DNA from: Gemmatimonadota bacterium
GTDB lineage: Bacteria; Gemmatimonadota; Gemmatimonadetes; Gemmatimonadales; GWC2-71-9
Direction: 5' to 3'
DNA length: 41,665 nt
Assembly (NCBI GenBank): GCA_029262155.1
Contig: JAJCZW010000069.1
Coordinates: 1-41,665, forward strand
Within the stretch, counting starts at the first letter, position 1. Every line of letters starts with the position of its first letter. Below, in pieces: positions 15,401 through 23,479 of this stretch. Made by a program: the position numbers and the translations under genes. The notes beneath the pieces were generated by a model. It was not told the origin of the DNA, did no database searches, and worked only from the letters and a program-made list of their open reading frames with translations.

Positions 15401-16753
15401 ATGGGGAAAGGCTCGGGACTAGTGAACCTCGGTATAAGCTTCACCGCCCGCCTCGCCCGTCTATCGGCTTTCCTCTACTACCGGATGCGCTACGTCGGTG
15501 GAGAGGTCCCGGCCACCGGCCCGGTGCTCCTCGTGGCGAATCATCCCAACTCCCTACTCGACCCGATTCTGGTCATGGCGACCGCCCGGCGGCAGGTACG
15601 GTTCCTCGCCAAATCACCTCTGTTCGACGATCCCAAGGTGAGCTGGCTGGTGAGGATCGGGGGAGCGATTCCGGTGTTCCGTGCCCATGACGACCCAGCT
15701 TCGATGGAGCGCAATGTCGACATGTTTCGGGCGGTACACAGCGCACTCGCGGCCGGCGACGCGGTGGGAATCTTCCCGGAAGGGATCAGCCATAGCGCGG
15801 CCTCCCTGGCCCCCCTCAAGACCGGCGCTGCCCGCATCGCACTCGGCGCAAGCCTCGTGACCGGTGGGTCCTTCCCAGTGGTCCCCGTCGGGTTGGTCTT
15901 CCGGCAAAAGGACGTGTTTCGCTCCCAAGCGATGGTGCACGTCGGTGAGTCGATCGCCTGGGAAGATCTGGCCGCGCGCGGGGCGGACGACGTCGACGCG
16001 GTGCGTGAACTGACCTACCGGATTCGGGTTGCACTCCGCCAACAAACCGTGAATCTCGCGGCCTGGCAGGACCGAGAGGTGGTGGAGACGGCGGTTCGCA
16101 TCTGGGAAGTCGAGCACGATGCGGTGCCCGACCCCGCCGAACGTCTCCGCCGTCTGGCGGAGACGGCGCGAGTACTCGCAGAGGTACGCGCTTCTGACGA
16201 CGACGAAGGCAACGCACTCGCGGCGGAGGTCACGGCATTCGATCGCCGCCTCACGCGGGTAGGACTCCAACCAGCCGATCTCCGCGCCGACATCAGCGCC
16301 CGGCGAGGGCTGCGGTGGGCCATCGCCCGGCTCCCGTTGATCCTACCCCTCTGGGCCACCCTCGCGGTGGCCGGATGGCTGCTCTTCCTGGTACCCTACC
16401 ACCTGACCGGCCTGATCGTCGACCGATTCACTCTGGAGGCGGATACTCGTTCGACTTGGAAAGCGATGATCGGTGGCGGTCTCTACCTCGTGTGGGTGCT
16501 ACTGCTCGTTGCCGCCGCGTTCACCGTGGGGAATGGCTTCTGGGCGTTGGCCACCTTCGTCGGAGTCCCGTTGGTTGGCATGGCGGGGCTGCTGATCCGG
16601 GAGCAGTGGGCTGGGGCCTGGGCCGACGCCAGACGATTCGCCCTCCTCAGGTCTCGCAGCCGCCTGCTGGCCGCCCTTCGAGAGCGTCAACAGGGGCTCG
16701 GCCATCGCCTCGACGCGTTGCGCCAGCGTCATTCCTCTGAAACTTCCCCATAG
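15401..16753 (+). CDS. PlsC-domain glycerol-phosphate / 1-acylglycerol-3-phosphate acyltransferase
   Basis: 450 residues. The N-terminal half is a PlsC acyltransferase domain: block I NHPNSLLDPI, block II region GGAIPVFRAHDD, block III FPEGISHS and block IV VPVGLVF. The NHPNSLxDP form is typical of the larger GPAT/DHAPAT-like branch rather than of classical PlsC. It transfers acyl groups to glycerol phosphate or lysophosphatidate in membrane lipid synthesis. A helical middle part (WQDREVVETAVRIWEVEHDA) is followed by four hydrophobic helices near the C-terminus (LPLWATLAVAGWLLFLVPY, GGGLYLVWVLLLVAAAF, and FWALATFVGVPLVGMAGLLI). The GAGGAGAG upstream is somewhat far (13 nt). A decayed copy of its middle part lies at 17297-17400. 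Confidence 0.87.
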   Translation: MGKGSGLVNLGISFTARLARLSAFLYYRMRYVGGEVPATGPVLLVANHPNSLLDPILVMATARRQVRFLAKSPLFDDPKVSWLVRIGGAIPVFRAHDDPASMERNVDMFRAVHSALAAGDAVGIFPEGISHSAASLAPLKTGAARIALGASLVTGGSFPVVPVGLVFRQKDVFRSQAMVHVGESIAWEDLAARGADDVDAVRELTYRIRVALRQQTVNLAAWQDREVVETAVRIWEVEHDAVPDPAERLRRLAETARVLAEVRASDDDEGNALAAEVTAFDRRLTRVGLQPADLRADISARRGLRWAIARLPLILPLWATLAVAGWLLFLVPYHLTGLIVDRFTLEADTRSTWKAMIGGGLYLVWVLLLVAAAFTVGNGFWALATFVGVPLVGMAGLLIREQWAGAWADARRFALLRSRSRLLAALRERQQGLGHRLDALRQRHSSETSP

Positions 16754-16791
16754 ACGTCCCGTCGTGAACCCACCCCCAAGGAGCCTTGCCA

Positions 16792-17148
16792 ATGTCGAGT
16801 ATCGTATCGTGGAATCTCCAACTGTCCGTTCGGGATGGTCGGCTCGAAGCCGGTCGAGCGCTCATGAGCGAGATGGTCGACTTAACGCGGAACGAGCCGG
16901 GCACCATTGGATACGAATGGTTCCTGAGCGAAGACGGGGCAACGTGTCACATCTACGAGCGCTATGCCGACTCCAGCGCGGTGATGGTCCATCTGGGCAA
17001 CTTCGGCGCGAAGTTCGCCGATCGGTTTCTTCAATGTTTCGAACCTACCCGTCTGTCCGTCTACGGCGATCCAAGTGCCGAAGCCCGGGCGGGGCTGGAC
17101 GGGTTCGGCGCGAGGTATTTCGAAGTGTTCGGCGGATTCTTCCGCTAG
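16792..17148 (+). CDS. Antibiotic biosynthesis monooxygenase (ABM) domain protein
   Basis: 118 residues forming one ferredoxin-like alpha/beta barrel unit. SSIVSWNLQLSVRDGRLEAG, EMVDLTRNEPGTIGYEWFLS, CHIYERYADSSAVMVHLGNF and CFEPTRLSVYGDPSAE follow the ABM family order. Members act as dimers; some oxidise quinols or aromatic substrates without cofactor and many have unknown substrates. The ATG at 16792 has AAGGAG 8 nt before it; a TTG two codons upstream is less likely. It starts 38 bp after the acyltransferase and may be co-transcribed. Confidence 0.82.
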   Translation: MSSIVSWNLQLSVRDGRLEAGRALMSEMVDLTRNEPGTIGYEWFLSEDGATCHIYERYADSSAVMVHLGNFGAKFADRFLQCFEPTRLSVYGDPSAEARAGLDGFGARYFEVFGGFFR

Positions 17149-17193
17149 CGCCGCTATGCTCGGACCTCACCAAGGAGAAACACCAGAGCGCAC

Positions 17194-17232
17194 CGTCGAT
17201 CGACGATGGAGGTTAGCGGTCGGTTAACCGAC
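17194..17232. repeat. Two perfect palindromes close together
   Basis: CGTCGATCGACG (17194-17205) and GTCGGTTAACCGAC (17219-17232) are perfect 12-bp and 14-bp palindromes separated by 13 bp, downstream of the ABM gene. They could be protein-binding sites or a paired stem-loop; there is no T-run for a terminator. A very short frame (MATLKMRDTRLTHR, 17252) follows and is probably not a gene. Confidence 0.5.
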
Positions 17233-17296
17233 TCACGGAGGCGAACGAACAATGGCCACACTGAAGATGAGGGACACTAGATTGACGCATCGATAA

Positions 17297-17440
17297 ACCG
17301 GTCGCGATGACTCGACGCGACTCGAAGTACGCTCAAGGGGGGTTGCGGCGATTTGGGAAGTCGAGCACCGCGTGGAGCCCGACCCCACTGAACCCAGAGT
17401 GGATATATTCTTGAAATACTGCGCACCACAAATGCTATGA
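17297..17440 (+). pseudogene. Fragment of a second PlsC-type acyltransferase gene
   Basis: Bases 17351-17393 align with 16100-16142 of the intact acyltransferase at about 35 of 43 positions, reading AIWEVEHRVEPDPTEP against RIWEVEHDAVPDPAER. The frame before it (TRLEVRSRGVAAIWE) still resembles DREVVETAVRIWE. The frame opens after a TAA at 17294-17296 and ends in a TGA at 17438-17440, with no start codon or catalytic motif. It looks like the relic of a tandem copy of the gene 600 bp upstream. Confidence 0.6.
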
Positions 17441-17452
17441 AGGGAGCTCAGG

Positions 17453-18265
17453 GTGCTACCGAGAGAGGACCAATTCCATTCACAGGCTGTTCCAGGTATC
17501 GGCGCTCGCGTCTGGAGGTTAGCACTGGCGCTCACCGCCTTGCTCGGCTGCATCGGTCTCGGCAACGCGGCAGCGCAGAACGAAGGCATCATCCGCCCGG
17601 GCGATCCCCGCATCGACCTCACGCGCCTTGTCCCGTTCGAGGCCGAATACGAACAGGTGGGGTACCGATTCGTGGTGCGCCTGGCGCGGACGCTCGGAGA
17701 TCGTCCGGCGTGGAGTTTCCTGATGGTCACCGACGGGCCCACCGGTGTAGGGGTCGATCACATCGGACACCATGCGGACGACCTTGGCTTCGCCTACCGT
17801 CGCGCCGCCATCGGCGCGTACCGGAACGAGTATGTCGACATTCGGGTCGAAGGCGGTGCCGCCCAGATTCGGCGCCTGGCCCTGGAATCAAGCAGCGACT
17901 CCATCCCATCATACGTAACGGTGCCGCTCAAGGCACCGGTTTTTGACGGCACCTTCGTGTACTGGGTGCTGGGTCTCCTCCCGCTGGAACAAGAATGGAC
18001 CGGTACGCTTGGGGTATGGACGCTAGCGGCGGACGGCATCAATCAGCGCGCAACGCCGCCTTTTGAGGTTTCGGGGCGCGACGTATTCCACGACGCGGAT
18101 GGGCAGAAACAGGAGTGCTGGATCGTGTCGATGCGGCAGGGGAAGACCGATTTCCGAAGCTGTGTCACCTCTCGACCGCCGTTCCTGGTCTGGCAGGAGG
18201 CAGAGGAGGATGGTTCCCCCGCCGAGCGCATCGTCACCCTCAAGCGGTTGCGCCCGTTGCCGTGA
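17453..18265 (+). CDS. Exported protein, function unknown, RPGDPRI paralogue
   Basis: 270 residues from a GTG with AAGGGAG 6 nt upstream. A hydrophobic segment after a short N-region (VWRLALALTALLGCIGLGNA) serves as signal peptide, and the mature protein opens EGIIRPGDPRIDLTRLVPFE. It continues with beta-rich sequence (YRFVVRLARTLGDRPAWSFL, FVYWVLGLLPLEQEWTGTLG) and a Cys pair (QECWIVSM, FRSCVTS). The RPGDPRI opening is shared with the product at 12695-13537, 3.9 kb away on the other strand. The layout resembles secreted DUF3108-like proteins. No catalytic residues are evident. Confidence 0.72.
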   Translation: MLPREDQFHSQAVPGIGARVWRLALALTALLGCIGLGNAAAQNEGIIRPGDPRIDLTRLVPFEAEYEQVGYRFVVRLARTLGDRPAWSFLMVTDGPTGVGVDHIGHHADDLGFAYRRAAIGAYRNEYVDIRVEGGAAQIRRLALESSSDSIPSYVTVPLKAPVFDGTFVYWVLGLLPLEQEWTGTLGVWTLAADGINQRATPPFEVSGRDVFHDADGQKQECWIVSMRQGKTDFRSCVTSRPPFLVWQEAEEDGSPAERIVTLKRLRPLP

Positions 18266-18358
18266 CATTCGCCGAGAACGCCGCTTCAAGTGTCGGGATT
18301 TCGTGCCGACTCAAACGCGTCGCGCTGAAGCTCTCTACCTTTTGATCCGGAACCCGAA

Positions 18359-18844
18359 ATGCCGCGCGAAGATTTCCGTTTCCTTGAAGGTCAGATGCTG
18401 GTCCGCCATCGACGTCTGACGGAGCGGCTCACAGGATCAGATGAGTGGTTGAAATTCGAAATGCAGTTTTGGGGGCAGTCCGTAATGGAGGGAGCTGCTT
18501 TCCTCGACCAGATGGGAGGGATGTTAGATGGCCGCAAATTCTGGGGAATGACACTGCGTTTACATGATCCAGGCACTGACATGTGGAGTCTGTTTTGGGC
18601 TGACACCTGGCAACCTGGTCTTCGGCCTCCGGTGGTTGGACGCTTCGAGGATGGGATCGGAGAGTTCTTTGGAAGTGATGAGGAAGGCGGCATACCGGTA
18701 CGAGTGCGGTTTCGCTGGTCGACGATCACCACAGACACGGCTCGGTGGGAGCAGGCCTTTTCGGTGGATGATGGTGAGATATGGGAGACGAACTGGATTA
18801 TGGACTTCGAACGGTTGTCGGCCGACGTTCGTCCGCAAGAGTAG
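18359..18844 (+). CDS. DUF1579-like protein
   Basis: 161 residues without signal peptide. The pattern is FRFLEGQMLVRHRRLTERLT near the start, then GMTLRLHDPGTDMWSLFWAD, VVGRFEDGIGEFFGSDE, PVRVRFRWSTITTDTARWEQ and the closing WETNWIMDFERL. This order (small lipocalin-like barrel with repeated W and F) is the one seen in DUF1579-type proteins of unknown function. The coding sequence is visibly less GC-biased than the neighbours, which might indicate transfer. No clear Shine-Dalgarno is seen before the ATG; a second ATG at 18395 is possible. Confidence 0.75.
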   Translation: MPREDFRFLEGQMLVRHRRLTERLTGSDEWLKFEMQFWGQSVMEGAAFLDQMGGMLDGRKFWGMTLRLHDPGTDMWSLFWADTWQPGLRPPVVGRFEDGIGEFFGSDEEGGIPVRVRFRWSTITTDTARWEQAFSVDDGEIWETNWIMDFERLSADVRPQE

Positions 18845-18883
18845 TATTGCTCGTCCCGGGTCGCCCTCAGGATGTCCGCAGGG

Positions 18884-20296
18884 TCAACGCTGCCGCCGGG
18901 AACCGTCCCGCACCTGTTCCAGGACAAACTCAAGCGGAGGGTCCCGGTGTTGGGAGTAATCGGCAAAGGTTGTCCCAATCTTCACATCGGGGTCGAGCGA
19001 TCCCACGGCGATATTCCAGCGCTTGTTGTGTCGGGCCATGTGGCAGATCTTCGGAGTAAGACAGCCAACCCCGATATCATGTAGCTGAAGCGAGTATGGG
19101 ATTCGGTAACCTGTGGTTGGGAGGATGAAGGGTTTTCCCGTCTCCGCCCAAAAGCGCTCCCGATCGCCCACCCGCTCCCCGACCACAAGCGTCTGGGCAG
19201 GGTTCGCCGCTTTGGGGAAAAACGACGTGTAGATCCCAGCCGAGAAGGTCGCGTTCGACGTCAGCACATAGACCATACCGTCGTCCAGAACCAGCGACGG
19301 CAACTCCAGAGCGAAGTCCGCCGTGCGGGTGAGATCCCCTCCGCCGTTCTGGCGATTATCCAGAATGATGGCCTTCGGTCGGTCGGTCCGGATGCGACGT
19401 CTTGTCTGTTTCAAAAAATCCCGGATCGACTGACCACCGACATCGATGTTTGCCCGTAGCTGGATATAGGCCACCCTCTTGTCTGCAAGCAACACATAAC
19501 GAAACACCTCGTTCGGCTCCTGCAGCGCCAGCGGCATCGTTGTGCCGATGGGAAGATAACTCACCCAACCGGCGGGATCAGCGTTCACCGCTCGCGGAAG
19601 GAGACGACCCCACGGCCTTGTGCGCGGGATCTCGCCGTGATACGTCTCGAGTGTGACCGTCTCACTCACGCCGTTAGGTAGTTCAAACGAAAACTGTGCC
19701 GCATCCTCCTGCGGGCTCAGGCCAGCCGCGTGCAGGATGCTGGGCGAGAGCATGAGGGGGGTGGAAAAATATTCGCGAAAGAACCCATCGGTTCCCCCGT
19801 GATAGGCACGGAGGCGCTCGACAATCTGATCGAGAGGCTTGCCTCCTATCGCCGTCATTCGGGCACCCAGCAGACGACGGTTGGCCTCGACGGCCCGGAC
19901 CACATAGAGCCCGTCGGAGAACCAATAGGTGCCGATCCCCACGAGTCCGAACCGATAGACTGGCGCCATGCCGAGGTTGGAGTGCCCGTTGTCGGCGAGG
20001 GCGGTGATCGCCGCGACCTCCAGGAAGAACTCCGGCGACCCAGTCGGTCCTCCCGTCTCCAAGAGCGAAGCAATCCGCTGTTGGGCCCGGAGTCGATTGG
20101 CTGGCGTCAAGCTCTGCTCTAACTCGACCCACTCCTGCAAACGCTTCAAATCAGGCGCGCGGTCGACGGCGGTCTCGCTCACCGCTGACGCTTGGGCGAC
20201 GGCTTGGCCATCGCCCACAGGCACGAGCACGAGCGCCATACATACACCGGCCCGCACCCCCCAGCCAACCATTCTTCTTCCAGTCGAGGTGCTCAT
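18884..20296 (-). CDS. Exported S41-like (tail-specific protease family) protein
   Basis: 470 residues with a signal peptide (MSTSTGRRMVGWGVRAGVCM, cleavage after AVAQA). The C-terminal half has the S41/Tsp layout: KRVAYIQLRANIDVGGQSIR, DRPKAIILDNRQNGGGDLTR, and YVLTSNATFSAGIYTSFFPK, where the Ser of TFSAG stands at the nucleophile position. S41 proteases remove C-terminal tails of periplasmic proteins. A classical PDZ domain is not obvious, although GARMTAIGGKPLDQIVERLR fits a PDZ-like binding strand. The catalytic lysine expected four residues after Ser is not obvious, so activity is uncertain. The ATG overlaps the stop of the metalloprotease-like gene (ATGA). Confidence 0.72.
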   Translation of the reverse strand: MSTSTGRRMVGWGVRAGVCMALVLVPVGDGQAVAQASAVSETAVDRAPDLKRLQEWVELEQSLTPANRLRAQQRIASLLETGGPTGSPEFFLEVAAITALADNGHSNLGMAPVYRFGLVGIGTYWFSDGLYVVRAVEANRRLLGARMTAIGGKPLDQIVERLRAYHGGTDGFFREYFSTPLMLSPSILHAAGLSPQEDAAQFSFELPNGVSETVTLETYHGEIPRTRPWGRLLPRAVNADPAGWVSYLPIGTTMPLALQEPNEVFRYVLLADKRVAYIQLRANIDVGGQSIRDFLKQTRRRIRTDRPKAIILDNRQNGGGDLTRTADFALELPSLVLDDGMVYVLTSNATFSAGIYTSFFPKAANPAQTLVVGERVGDRERFWAETGKPFILPTTGYRIPYSLQLHDIGVGCLTPKICHMARHNKRWNIAVGSLDPDVKIGTTFADYSQHRDPPLEFVLEQVRDGSRRQR

Positions 20297-21081
20297 CGAT
20301 CAGGCTGGCCCATCTCGGTTGGGGGGATGAAGGAGGTCGCTGGTTCGTCGAACAGCGTCGAGGCCCGCTCGGACAAGTTGGCAGCGAGAAAGCGGTTGGT
20401 GATTTCGAACCCGACGGCGTAGCCGGTCCAGTGGGGTATTGATCGTGCCGGATCGAGAAAGAACCATGCGGCATGGTCGTACTGGGGCCGCAACCACTCC
20501 TGTTGAGCGCGGTCGAGCCACGTATCCAATTCAGCACCGGTTAGCGCGGTAGCCCAGATTGGAGGAGGGTCGCCGGCGAATTCAATCATGAATTGGTCTG
20601 CGAGACCTTCGGCGACCATGGCATCGAGCAGATGCTTGCTGAATCCGACACTGCGGAACCGAGCGATATGGTGCAACTCGTGGGCGAGCACCCGGAAGAA
20701 TTCGGTATCGAGTGACTCCACCCAGACCGGCGAGTCGGGGTCGATGGTCATCGTGACCGTGCCGGCGTCCGCCCGTCCACCGAGGCCGAGCTGGGGGATC
20801 ACGCCACCAGCCTCACCGAAACGGACGATGACCGTGATTCGCTCGATCGGGATCAGTGTTCGGGCCTGGCCCACGGCGTCCCGCACCAGTTGCTCCATCC
20901 GCGGACGCTCCGCGGAGGTGAAGGTGGCCCCCTCGAACACCAATGTGCTCTGCCCTGGGATGGGAACCGCGTTCCGGGATGGTTCTGTGGGGGAACTACC
21001 GCATGCAGCAGCCCCGATCAGCACCAGACTTATGACAAGACGACTAACCAGACTCGCAACACGGAATATGGACGATGGCAA
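20293..21081 (-). CDS. Lipoprotein with HExxH zinc-protease motif
   Basis: About 262 residues. A TTG at 21081 is chosen because CAGGAGGG lies 4 to 5 nt before it; the longer ATG frame (21156) adds 25 residues without signal-like character. MPSSIFRVASLVSRLVISL followed by VLIGAAAC gives a lipobox. The enzyme part contains RVLAHELHHIARFRS with the zinc-binding HExxH, and downstream MVAEGLADQF, which supplies a third ligand Glu as in DUF2268-like predicted Zn proteases. The C-terminal helices include YAVGFEITNRFL. It is translationally coupled (ATGA) to the S41-like gene, so the two may handle the same peptides. Substrate unknown. Confidence 0.75.
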   Translation of the reverse strand: MPSSIFRVASLVSRLVISLVLIGAAACGSSPTEPSRNAVPIPGQSTLVFEGATFTSAERPRMEQLVRDAVGQARTLIPIERITVIVRFGEAGGVIPQLGLGGRADAGTVTMTIDPDSPVWVESLDTEFFRVLAHELHHIARFRSVGFSKHLLDAMVAEGLADQFMIEFAGDPPPIWATALTGAELDTWLDRAQQEWLRPQYDHAAWFFLDPARSIPHWTGYAVGFEITNRFLAANLSERASTLFDEPATSFIPPTEMGQPDR

Positions 21082-21372
21082 GAAGCCCTCCTGTGACACC
21101 TTGGGTTCCGGAACGCACCATGGCAAACTCGTGCACCCGTCCCAGTAAGCCTCCATTACATTCTCTCCGAGGCGTACGAAACACCCTGTTCCGGAGTTTC
21201 GGTACCACCCGGCGGAACAGAAAGCCTCTCGATTTGCCCCGTTCTAGCTTGGCCAGCGGGGTGAAACGCCGAGTCGTCTCGATCAGTCCCACTCCTCTTA
21301 CTGTCGTCGTGCGCAAGAGGACTCCGGGCATCTTTTCGGTTTCTTCCTGCGACTATTCACCTGGTGGAACCT

Positions 21373-21939
21373 ATGGACCTATCCCGAAAGTCAGCAAGAC
21401 ACCATGCGACCGCCCTGCTCGTAGTCGATGTGCAGGAAGCGGCCGTGGCACTTGGCCCTTATCGAGGCGACGAAGTGCTCAGCAACATCGCCGCGTTGAT
21501 TGAGGCGTGCCGGACGGCCACTATCGAGGTGATCTACGTTCAGCATGACGGCGGACCGGGCGAGGCGGTGGAGTGTGGTACGAGTGGGTGGGAAATCCAT
21601 CACCCGATCCGCCCAGTATCAGGGGAGAAAGTGGTACACAAGAGGTTCAATAGCGCCTTCCGAGAAACGGAACTCAAAGCCTATCTGGATGCAAGAGGGA
21701 TCGGCACGCTCATCCTGGTGGGGATCCAAACCGAATACTGCGTCGACACGACGTGCCGAGTGGCGTTCGAGTACGGCTACTCAATCGTGATGCCCGAGTT
21801 GACCAACACGACCTTCGACAACGGCGACCTGTCGGCGCGTCAGATCTACGAGTTGTACAACAGCCGGATATTCGCCGGTCGGTTCGCCACGGTGCCGTCG
21901 ATGGCCGCAACGCTTGAATCGTTTGTCGCAGGCGCATGA
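21373..21939 (+). CDS. Isochorismatase-family cysteine hydrolase
   Basis: 188 residues of the isochorismatase-like fold. The catalytic triad is visible: D19 in LLVVDVQEAA, K90 in VVHKRFNSAF and C123 in IQTEYCVDTT, the last preceded by the usual GIGTLILVGIQTEYC. Members hydrolyse amides such as nicotinamide, N-carbamoylsarcosine or ureas; substrate cannot be read from the sequence. The ATG at 21373 has GGTGG 6 nt upstream; a GTG at 21364 in frame is less likely. About 290 bp with no recognisable gene separate it from the divergent metalloprotease-like gene. Confidence 0.88.
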   Translation: MDLSRKSARHHATALLVVDVQEAAVALGPYRGDEVLSNIAALIEACRTATIEVIYVQHDGGPGEAVECGTSGWEIHHPIRPVSGEKVVHKRFNSAFRETELKAYLDARGIGTLILVGIQTEYCVDTTCRVAFEYGYSIVMPELTNTTFDNGDLSARQIYELYNSRIFAGRFATVPSMAATLESFVAGA

Positions 21940-22133
21940 TTGAGTGCCCTTGGGCGGTCCCCCCGAGGTCGCGTTGTCCTTCTCTCGGTCGTGCCCCTGG
22001 CGAGCTATCTCCCAGCATGCGTGAGGCCGCTCGTTGAACGCCTATCCATAACCAGCAGGTCCCTTGCGGGAACGGGCTCCGACCGGTACAGGTAGAGTGT
22101 TCTCGTGCACTACCTTTCCAGGGGGTACCTCTC

Positions 22134-23078
22134 GTGAAGAGAATCGGATTCGCCACCTTCGTTACCGCCCTTGCCGTCGCATGCGTCCCCAGCGATAACT
22201 CCCCGTCCTCATCGGAACCTGACACCCCCGGAGTCGTTACGGTTGTCGCTCGTGGACTGATGTTCGATGCCCCCGACGTAATCCCATCGGGATGGACAAC
22301 GTTTCGGTTCAGAAACGAGTCCCCGGTGGTCCACTTCATTGTGGTGGAGAAGATGCCGGCGGGCCACGGTGTCGAAGCACACCAGGCGGAGGTTGCCCCG
22401 GTGTTTCAAGACGGGTTGAACCTGCTGGTCGCCGGTCAGGTCGACTCGGCGCTCCAGCGGTTCGGCGACCTCCCGGCCTGGTTCAGCGAGATCGTTTTCC
22501 TGGGTGGTCCCGGCCTCACCGCATCCGGCCGAACCAGCCAGGCGACGGTGTACCTGGAACCCGGCACCTATCTCTTGGAGTGTTATGTGAAGACCGACGG
22601 CGTCTTCCATAGCTTCAACCCTGACCCCGACACTTACGGCATGGTTCACCAGTTCACGGTGACCGAGGAGCCATCGGGTGCAGCGGAGCCCAGCGCGACC
22701 GTTCGGATTGAGATCTCCGCCGCGGGCGGAATCGTGATGGAGGGAACGCCGCAGCCTGGGAAGCAGACGGTGGCGGTCCACTTTATCGACCAGACGGTCC
22801 ATGAAAACTTCGTGGGCAGTGACGTCCACCTCGTGCGGGTTACCCAGGAGCCCGACCTAGAGGCGTTGGAGCGGTGGATGGACTGGAGCCAGCCGGGAGG
22901 TCTCCAGACCCCCGCCCCAGCGATCTTTCTCGGGGGGCTCAATGAGATGCCCGCGGGCAGAACCGGCTATTTCACTGTCGTACTCGAACCGGGGGACTAC
23001 GCCTGGATCTCCGAGGTCCCTGGTTCATTGGAGAAAGGAATGCTGAAGCGGTTTCATGTTCCGGAAGGGGACGATTAG
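22134..23078 (+). CDS. Lipoprotein with two cupredoxin-like domains
   Basis: 314 residues from a GTG with AGGGGGT 7 nt upstream. MKRIGFATFVTALAVAC gives a lipobox cysteine. Two beta-sandwich domains follow. In the first, VVHFIVVEK, GTYLLECYVKTDGVFHSF and TYGMVHQFTV supply a His, Cys, His and Met in the order of type 1 copper sites, although the C-to-H spacing is long. The second domain (VHFIDQTVHENFVGSDVHLV, YFTVVLEPGDYAWIS) lacks the cysteine, so it probably binds no copper. It may be an electron carrier or copper-binding surface protein. Whether copper is bound is inference. Confidence 0.7.
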   Translation: MKRIGFATFVTALAVACVPSDNSPSSSEPDTPGVVTVVARGLMFDAPDVIPSGWTTFRFRNESPVVHFIVVEKMPAGHGVEAHQAEVAPVFQDGLNLLVAGQVDSALQRFGDLPAWFSEIVFLGGPGLTASGRTSQATVYLEPGTYLLECYVKTDGVFHSFNPDPDTYGMVHQFTVTEEPSGAAEPSATVRIEISAAGGIVMEGTPQPGKQTVAVHFIDQTVHENFVGSDVHLVRVTQEPDLEALERWMDWSQPGGLQTPAPAIFLGGLNEMPAGRTGYFTVVLEPGDYAWISEVPGSLEKGMLKRFHVPEGDD

Positions 23079-23122
23079 AGGCTCCTCGAAGATTTGGATG
23101 CCGCGATTGAAATGCAGAGAGG

Positions 23123-23353
23123 TCACCCGGCCTGCTCCACCCTGACTGTCATACCACCGATTCCATAAGTGACATGGACTTGCCACGGCCGGCAGCACAC
23201 TTGGCAGTCCTCGACATACTCCTGGGTGGCGCCACCGCTCAGGTCGAGCGCAATCACAACCAACTCCCCACAATACGGGCACATCACCTCGACCTCGGTC
23301 GCAGGCTCGAACTCGGCTGCATCCCCGGGGAACATGTCATCGGTGTCATTCAT
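23123..23353 (-). CDS. CPXCG-motif cysteine-rich protein
   Basis: 76 residues ([20 protein letters not shown] then [18 protein letters not shown]). The CPYCG pair and a second pair in [14 protein letters not shown] fit the CPXCG zinc-ribbon-like family (Cys_rich_CPXCG), whose function is unknown. The ATG at 23353 matches the usual short N-terminus; one at 23371 would add six residues. It is convergent with the cupredoxin gene. Confidence 0.85.
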   Translation of the reverse strand: MNDTDDMFPGDAAEFEPATEVEVMCPYCGELVVIALDLSGGATQEYVEDCQVCCRPWQVHVTYGIGGMTVRVEQAG

Positions 23354-23479
23354 GTCGCCAGTATACTGCATTACTGCATTCTTTACGCACCAGACTCCAG
23401 GCCGTACCTTTGAAAACTACATCCTCGCCGCGAGTCAGCCACCACACGAAATCGGTCTAAGACCTTGGAGTTATTCAAG

